Of a stretch of 64,000 bases of DNA, positions 57,975-64,000 are shown piece after piece; within the stretch, counting starts at the first letter, position 1, and each line of letters begins with the position of its first letter. Below the pieces are notes generated by a model that was not told the DNA's origin, did not search any database, and saw only the letters and a list, made by a program, of their open reading frames with translations. The position numbers were made by a program, and so were the translations under genes. This stretch comes from Symsagittifera roscoffensis. Lineage: Eukaryota > Xenacoelomorpha > Acoela > Convolutidae. The stretch spans positions 40,799,430-40,863,429 of the forward strand of contig NC_087065.1 of the NCBI RefSeq assembly GCF_963678635.1. Direction: 5' to 3'.

Positions 57975-60900
57975 TGCTTACCTCAAAGGTCAAAAAGAAA
58001 ATCGGGAGGGGTTTGGTTGCGGTGTCCTTTAGCTTAATCCTAAGCTGTCGAGGCCAGTAAGTTAGCTTGTCGAAACGGCTGTCTAAGTTGCAGTCGTCGG
58101 CTGCCGAGATGAGGTTCGTAGGCTGTCAATATGAGGTTAATCTGCTGTCCTGAGGTCACTTTTCACAGTTTGGGATATGTCATGCTAATTGAAGTCTTCT
58201 GATTGAATGAGCTGTTTGGTTGTTACAGTTGATCATAGTCCAACTGAGATTGCTGCTGTTTATTTCAGATTTGCTTAGTTAAGGAGATCGACTGGTCGTT
58301 GTTGTGTGCTGATTGAAGGGGTTGTTTTATTTTTGTAAATATTCATTGTCGAGGAAGATCGTCTAGTCGTTGTCGCCATCCAAATAATTGCAGGTTAAAG
58401 TAAAGGGGGTTAGTTATACAATTACATGTGGAAAATTGTAGTAAACATAATGAGAGTATGATTCCGCAAAAGAAAGACATTTTTCGGTATCAGGTGTCGC
58501 TGTCATGCAAAACAGATTTCTTACATTGGGGTATTGTCGTTGGAGTATGCCGAATATCATCTGGTAAGGCAAAGCTGGCAAGATTTTTTGTATGTACTTT
58601 TCATGCCGTCGGCGTTTGAGAGGATGATTCAGTTTGATCGCAGTTTTCTGTTGCGGATTGTGTATGTAAAGTCTAGACAAAAAGAAGCGAGGCGTTTTGT
58701 TGGGCTGCGACCAATTCCATGACAGGTTCTAACGTTGTATTACCTTATTACATGATCGGCTGATGGCATCGAGGATTCTATGCAACCTGCTGGCCATAAT
58801 TTACGAGGAGTGAGATCTTCCAAAATCCAGGCTGGTTGTCCATTTGAATAAGGCGGAATTGTTGATGACCATATTTTTGTCGGGGATAAACTCTTTCAGA
58901 AGGCAGTTCCAAACATGGTCTGATAGCTGCTGCACAAATTGCCATTGCTTTATAAGAGTTGATGGCTGAGAATAGATTCTTGGATGCATGGTGGCGAACA
59001 ATCTTCCTAGGAAATGATAAAGGGTCAAGGTTTCAAGGTCGTTTGGGCAAGACGAAAAATTTGCGATGGTTCATGCGTTCATAAACTGTTCGATCTCTCA
59101 CAAGGTGTTGAAAGTATCTTCTGTAAATGCTTTTGATCCAATGATGGCAAAGAGCGAGTTTTTAAAGCTACGGATGAGACGTTCTTAGACGCCACCACAA
59201 TATGGTGCATAAGGGGTTGAATTTCAAGATATCTGGCGGCATCTTTAGAGTTCTTTCAATGCGGAGCTGTCAAAAGTGGTCATCGTTTCTTTTTTTGCTG
59301 CTGTGAAGTTCGTTGCATTGTCAGATTGCGTCGGAGGGCTGTAAGAATGGCGTTAGATGATTAGTCATGACACATTTGTAGATGAACAACGCGAGTCGTC
59401 ATTCAGCAGTCCATACTGTTATACTGTTTGTTATAGGTGGTTGAGTTGCTTGACGCAAAAGGTCCCAAAAAGTCAGGACCAGTTTGCTGAAGGAGTAATA
59501 GTTTATCTGATGGAAATCGACATGTCGGAAGAAGAGACATTTCAGGTTGGAGTCTAGAGGCGCACTGGCGTTGACAGTCGCAGCAACTGCTGTACATTCT
59601 ACGTCTGAGATCTGGCTGAGAGATTCCACTAGTCCGCTTGGAGTTTGTTGCATGTATGCAAGGGTGGGGAATGTTCATTAGAGATGTGAACGTGTTGACT
59701 GAGGAATTGCAACCATATTGTCTATCGCTTTCCACGAAGTCTAAAGGGGAGGCCGTTTCGAATGACGGTTTTGGCCAACACTTTGTAGCTGAAGAACAAA
59801 ATTTGGTCCACTGAACCACCGGATGCTTAGGTTGGACTCATCGGTGGGGTTGACGTAACATAGGCAGTGTTTTCATTGAGTAGATTGGGTGAAGACCAGT
59901 ACCTTTGCTGCACGATTTGCAGCAAAGATTTGTCTTTTGTCTGATATACGAATCCATTGAAAAATAGTGCTGCTATCGCTCCAAAGATAAGCGTGGGTTA
60001 GAGAGAAGCGTCTTTCTTGCCTTACCGAAACTAACAAGACGGGCACCAACCATCTGCTTGGAGTTCTGATTTCGTGATGGTGATTCAATAGGGCTAGTCG
60101 GCCCTTGTTTGAAGCGAAAAAGAGAGGGCTTTGCATCGAAATCCGTAGTGTAGAAATGGTACGCTACAGAAGCAAAAGCTGCGTACAAAGCATCGGAGAT
60201 TTGCAGGGAATTTTTTAAAATCGGTTCTGCGAGATAATGGCGAGGCACGTGGAGCGGTTGGAGGTTGTCGGCTTCTTGGAGAAAATAAGAGTTCGGGGAG
60301 CTCTTCTTCGGTAAATTGATCGTCCCTTCATAGTCTTTTTCTCCATGTGTTTTTCTGTAGAATTCGTTGACGAATCTCGACTGGGGCAGCGATGCTAACA
60401 GGGTCGATAAACGAGAAAGTATGCAGAAGGTTGCGCTGGGTTTGCTTCTTATTTTTCAGTACATGAATTTTCTTCGACTGAAAAGCTTTGCCAGCAGAAA
60501 ACGTTCCATCGGATTCTCAAAATACGCTTCATTGTAGTAATTCAGTTATTCAGGTTGAAATATCCTGCTGGGAGGACCTTTCGTAGACAGCAAAAAAAAT
60601 GTATTGCTTAATCTACATTCTTGGTTGACTCGTATAATTCGTCCATGTAAATAGTACTGGCGATGAGTTTCTTGATGGGGGATATTCGTTTTTGTTGTTG
60701 CCACCAGAAAATTGAAGAGCAAAGTTCGCCAAGTCGGCGAACAGCTAGTGCCAAAAACAAAACGAGCATACTCGTAAAAATTTTGCTGAATGATTCCCCA
60801 GAATTAATCTGATAAATTTCCAGTATTCGGGTCGGAGGGACACTTGCAAATTCAGGCTCTCAATGCCTGCATTGATGGAAAAACTCCGTTCTCGAAAACG

Positions 60901-61583
60901 GCAAATAACTCGGTCAAGTTAACGCGAAGGCGGCGAGAAAGGCGGTCAAGTTAAAATTCATGTCATTGAGGCAATCTCCTTTGCACTTTGATTACACGTT
61001 TGAAATTCTGTGGAGTTTTTCAGGTTTATTTGGGTTGGTCACCCTATGTTCTGGTAGTATCCATCCTGTTCAAGGAATTTTTCACTTGAAAATTTGCGAA
61101 TGAATTTTTTCGTCAAATCGTTTGTGATTGTGTCCTGGTACACTGCAAGCTTGTCGGGGTCGTTGAGAAGGTGGGTTTTCATATTCATGATATGTTGAGC
61201 GGCCGTAAAGTAGTCGTTTAGCAGAGCAAAGTGGTTGTTGGGAAGACAGGCGTTCGGTTTCCACAAGAGTACTACTTGGTACCGTCCTTCTGGGTAGTTG
61301 ATGGTCTGCTGAAGGGTTTCCAAGGCGTATTTTTCGGAGAGTTCTGCGTCTTTGTTGATGTGAGAGGAGTAGGCTCGGAAAACTGAATTCCCAAAATATC
61401 TCGGCTGTTGGATGTGTGTAAATTGCGCGTGGTGCGTTTATGGTTATTTAACTGTTGCTTAAAATGTAACGAAGTCAACGTTGTCGGTTCCAAGGAAAAT
61501 AGAAACTTAGTTGTTGTCAGAATCTGGAAAAATTACGTCTTTTAGATGATGGTTACTGCTGAAGATACTGTGGAGTTAGTTGG
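57975..61583 (-). mobile_element. BEL/Pao retrotransposon, pol part, in unit II-2
   Basis: On the minus strand from right to left: the N-terminal part of reverse transcriptase (INYPEGRYQVVLLWKPN at 61,240-61,300), the FGTSCSP-type box near 60,740, RNase H (LWSDSSTIFQWIR near 59,970-60,000), integrase (TGPDFLGPFA near 59,450; SDNATNF near 59,320), and an integrase C-terminal region (FVQQLSDHVWNCLLKEFIP near 58,880-58,950, the RWxxEYLPxL-type box). Several frameshifts and stops make it inactive. It continues to the right of the hAT insertion. The 3' LTR was not delimited. Confidence 0.82.
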
Positions 61584-61591
61584 GCTGAACA
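61584..61591. repeat. hAT target-site duplication, left
   Basis: gctgaaca, identical to 63,180-63,187. Eight base pairs is the hAT signature length. Confidence 0.9.
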
Positions 61592-63179
61592 CAGGGGTTT
61601 GTAATATTGTATTGCAATACCCTTGCTCAGAGTCAATAAATAATTGCTGTAAGACGTAAATTAACAATCAATTATTGCAATTATTGAAAATTTTGCTAAC
61701 TATTGCTATAAATCTAACAATTATTGTATTTTTCTTTGACAAATCTTCGAAACAGTCTCAACAGTCCAAAAACTCTCGTTTATCATCAAGAAAAGCTGCA
61801 TTTCGAGGTGTCTCGGCAAAAGTCTCTTCCTGTATTGTGAAAACACGCGCTTAGTCTGACTGAAAAGTCTCTCGGCAATATTTGAAGTGACAGGAAGCCA
61901 ATCCAAACATTGAATCACAGAATCGTCAGAGGATCGTAGTTTTTTTGCAAGGATTTCTTCAGCATAGTCCTGGGAAGACGTAGATGACTCAACTGTTGTA
62001 ATTTCGACATCCAAAAATGCACTCTGTAAAACTTCTTTTTCCAAAGATGTCATGTCTCGTTCATCTGGAACTTATAAACAGCTCTTTCAAAAGTAGGACA
62101 TTCAATAACCCCCTGGGTCCCCAAGGGTTGACTCAGCTCTGGGAACTGTGACAGAAGAGCGTCAAAAAGAATGCGCGATTCTTTTTTGGTACAAGTTGTT
62201 TTCTGGAGTTTTTTCGAAACTGACTCGAATTTTTGAAGGTGTTCCAGGCACTCACGAAGTTTGAAGTTTTCTGATGGACCAGGAAGCAGATCGGCAGTAT
62301 CTCTGTCGGCCAGGTCAAGAAAATTCTGCAACTCAAAATATCGTTTCAACATTGAATATGTTGATGACCACCTTGTATCGTTTCTGATTTTTGGTCTCAA
62401 ATCTGTCTTTTTGCGAAGTTTCCCAGATTTCTTCAAAGTTGCAAGTTTTTTCATCACAGCATTCACCAACCGTCAATAACAATGCCAAATTTCGAAGGCA
62501 GCTCGGCTTTGATAGATTCTTCCACAGAAACCGTGTTTTTCTCCATGTAAGATAGTAGACTCTGTTTAGAAATGGGCTTCAATTCGGAAAACTGTCGAGT
62601 GGACTCGTCTTCTACGAAAGAAAATGGTAGACCTTTGATTGTCACCCATTTGACCCAGGAGAAAACGTTTTCTGCTTTCCTGCTGACCGCAAAAGTTGAT
62701 AATCTTGTGGTGTGGTGACGATTTTCCATCTCTGTTTGGTAATTGGGGTGCTGTTCGTTGATATGGTTCATCAAATTGTTGTATCCAAATCGTGTATTCT
62801 GCTTCCGGACTTTCCCACAGCGACAGGTGTGAGCATTTTCCCCGGTGCAGGCGAAAAAGAATTCTGTGATTTGCTTGTTTGTTAACTTTCGCGGCATTCT
62901 GTAATGTAGAAATGACCAAATGAGTTTCACGCCAGTGACGAGTAGCTATGGCAACGCTTATCTGAAATATAACACGTTAAAATGCATCGTAATTCAATTT
63001 CATCGTCATCCAATCAGAAGAGAGAGTGATTACATCGACTCGTTTACAATAATTGTATTGTCGACTATGTATTGTTTTTAAACAATCAATAATTGCAATA
63101 TAAAGTTTGGCAGCAATCAATTATTCCATCAATAATATTGACAATAATTGTTCCGTCAATTATTTATTGCAAACCCCTG
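61592..63179 (-). mobile_element. hAT DNA transposon, internally deleted (1,588 bp)
   Basis: The ends are caggggtttgtaat and, inverted, caggggtttgcaat; the 8-bp duplication gctgaaca flanks it. On the minus strand it carries three transposase pieces. At 62,463-62,930 there is an N-terminal BED-type zinc finger (TCRCGKVRKQNTRFGYNNL with HINEQH) and a DDE strand ending GIVIDGW. At 62,050-62,469 comes KLRKKTDLRPKIRNDTRWSS. At 61,721-62,053 comes the C-terminal dimerisation block (SNIAERLFSQTKRVFSQY). The region expected between GIVIDGW and the second piece, over 100 residues with a catalytic Asp, is missing, and the frames do not match at 62,463-62,469. It therefore cannot make an active transposase. 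Confidence 0.9.
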
Positions 63180-63187
63180 GCTGAACA
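63180..63187. repeat. hAT target-site duplication, right
   Basis: gctgaaca, partner of 61,584-61,591. Confidence 0.9.
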
Positions 63188-64000
63188 TCATCCAGATTTA
63201 GCTTGTCGAGCACGTAAGTACCTTTGACTAAAAATTGTTCGCTGAGGTTTCTAAACGATTGGATGGTCAATTCAACTGATCTTGCTTTTATCTGTTCCGA
63301 ATGAAAGATCCATCGAAGAATTTTTCTGTTTCGAGGCTTTCGTCTAGCTGAAAAGAGTCGGATGTCGTTTGTAGTAAATAACTGTCCTCGCTTCCGTTGT
63401 CAAGAAAGGCATATGTTTTGATCTACTTGTTCTTGCTGCGGACGGTATCAGGTATCTAGAGCAGTAATGAATTTGTGAAGCGTTTCTGCTGTCGGTTGAC
63501 TGAATTTTGTGGTCTTTCTGAAGCTTGTTTTTGCGGTGAGAACTTTCGAGAGCTGTCTGGTGCAAATGATGCATGTTCGCTTCCAGATGCAATCTTTTAC
63601 CGTATGCTTTCCAAGACAAACGTTTTCTGCATATATAAGCTTTCGCTTATCGCCAATTGTCAAATCTTCGTAATAAGGGCAAAGTGAGGGGTCATGATCC
63701 AATTCACGAAAAGGACAAAAAGTTCCTATTCTTTCAGTTCTTTTTGTGTTTTTCGAGAAGTTGTCGGTGTATGTTGAGGACTGGTTATCGCGATGGTTGT
63801 TGATCTGGCATTCACTGTTTTTTTTGGTTAGATGAAAAAGGGCTGGCAAGATGAGGAAAAGAAGTTACCCTGGGGAAAGTAGTCACAAGCTAAGGCTCAT
63901 TGTCTGAGCCAATGACTGAAATTTACAAGGCTAGGCTGCTGAATGCTGTTGTTGATGATGTATTGGGTCCACTGTAGTCGCTCAGAGCGGTGATTGAAGT
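63188..64000 (-). mobile_element. BEL/Pao retrotransposon, gag-protease part, runs off the window
   Basis: On the minus strand the frames show a gag zinc-knuckle region (CPFRELDHDPSLCPYYEDL, then HTVKDCIWKRTCIICTRQ, near 63,560-63,730) and a protease motif (KTYAFLDNGSEDSYL near 63,380-63,420; DNGS is the BEL/Pao active-site form). Then comes VKGTYVLDKLNLDDVQP just before the hAT insertion at 63,187. Frames are broken. The element continues beyond 64,000, where its 5' LTR should be. Confidence 0.8.

Larger units (their letters stand above)
54857..62035. repeat. Tandem unit II, copy 2 (about 7.2 kb)
   Basis: Direct repeat of 48,415-54,856 with the same order. The extra length comes from about 710 bp of BEL/Pao that copy 1 has lost (58,237-58,947) and a 30-bp piece near 61,475-61,505. 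Confidence 0.9.

Noticed and set aside
48415-62035. Treating the second unit as certain genomic duplication
   Set aside because: The 2-3% difference is also what two haplotypes joined by mistake would show; kept as a duplication in the annotation, with this reservation.

Overview
This is an AT-rich (roughly 65% A+T by eye) nuclear window from an invertebrate animal. The evidence is a LIM-homeobox gene split by GT-AG introns, a second intron-bearing housekeeping gene, long intergenic spacers, and several animal-type transposable elements (CR1/Jockey-like LINE, BEL/Pao LTR element, hAT element, MITE families). I cannot name the species or phylum. No rRNA, tRNA or CRISPR was found, and nothing suggests a bacterial sequence.

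Left part, 1-14.9 kb. The minus strand carries an RPUSD3-like mitochondrial pseudouridine-synthase-family gene. I rebuilt it from six exons between 4,872 and 8,757, including a 49-nt micro-exon and a GC splice donor. The reading phase agrees at every junction except that one donor (exon D) is weak. The N-terminal exon or exons upstream of 8,757 were not found. Further downstream on the same strand are one or two orphan candidate exons (879-971 and 1,450-1,523). The rest is spacer with MITE copies, a decayed LINE reverse transcriptase (about 9.2-9.96 kb) and a 201-bp snap-back element at 13.1 kb.

Middle, 14.9-28 kb. The minus strand carries an Lhx3/4 (Lim3) LIM-homeodomain gene: LIM1 exon, LIM2 exon, then homeodomain plus C-terminal exon. 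Splice phases are consistent and the stop is at 14,956. Its first coding exon lies upstream of 19,735 and was not identified. An open, acidic, GC-richer extension of the LIM2 exon suggests an alternative acceptor that could give a LIM1-less isoform.

28-38 kb. This stretch is repeat-rich: a 166-bp tandem repeat, a broken env-like relic, an inverted MITE pair, and a cluster of about twelve degenerate repeats in mixed orientation.

38-64 kb. Two tandem duplications are built on what looks like one plus-strand multi-pass membrane-protein gene (exons X, Y, Z1, Z2, W) of unknown function. A unit of about 3.7-4.0 kb (38.2-47.3 kb) repeats exon X, with one duplication edge inside a LINE. A unit of about 6.4-7.2 kb (48.4-62.0 kb) repeats exons Y-W together with a BEL/Pao element, with one edge inside a hAT transposon. 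The second Y-W copy is a pseudogene. The hAT element (61,592-63,179) has 8-bp target duplications, sits inside the BEL/Pao element and is internally deleted. The BEL/Pao element runs off the right edge of the window.
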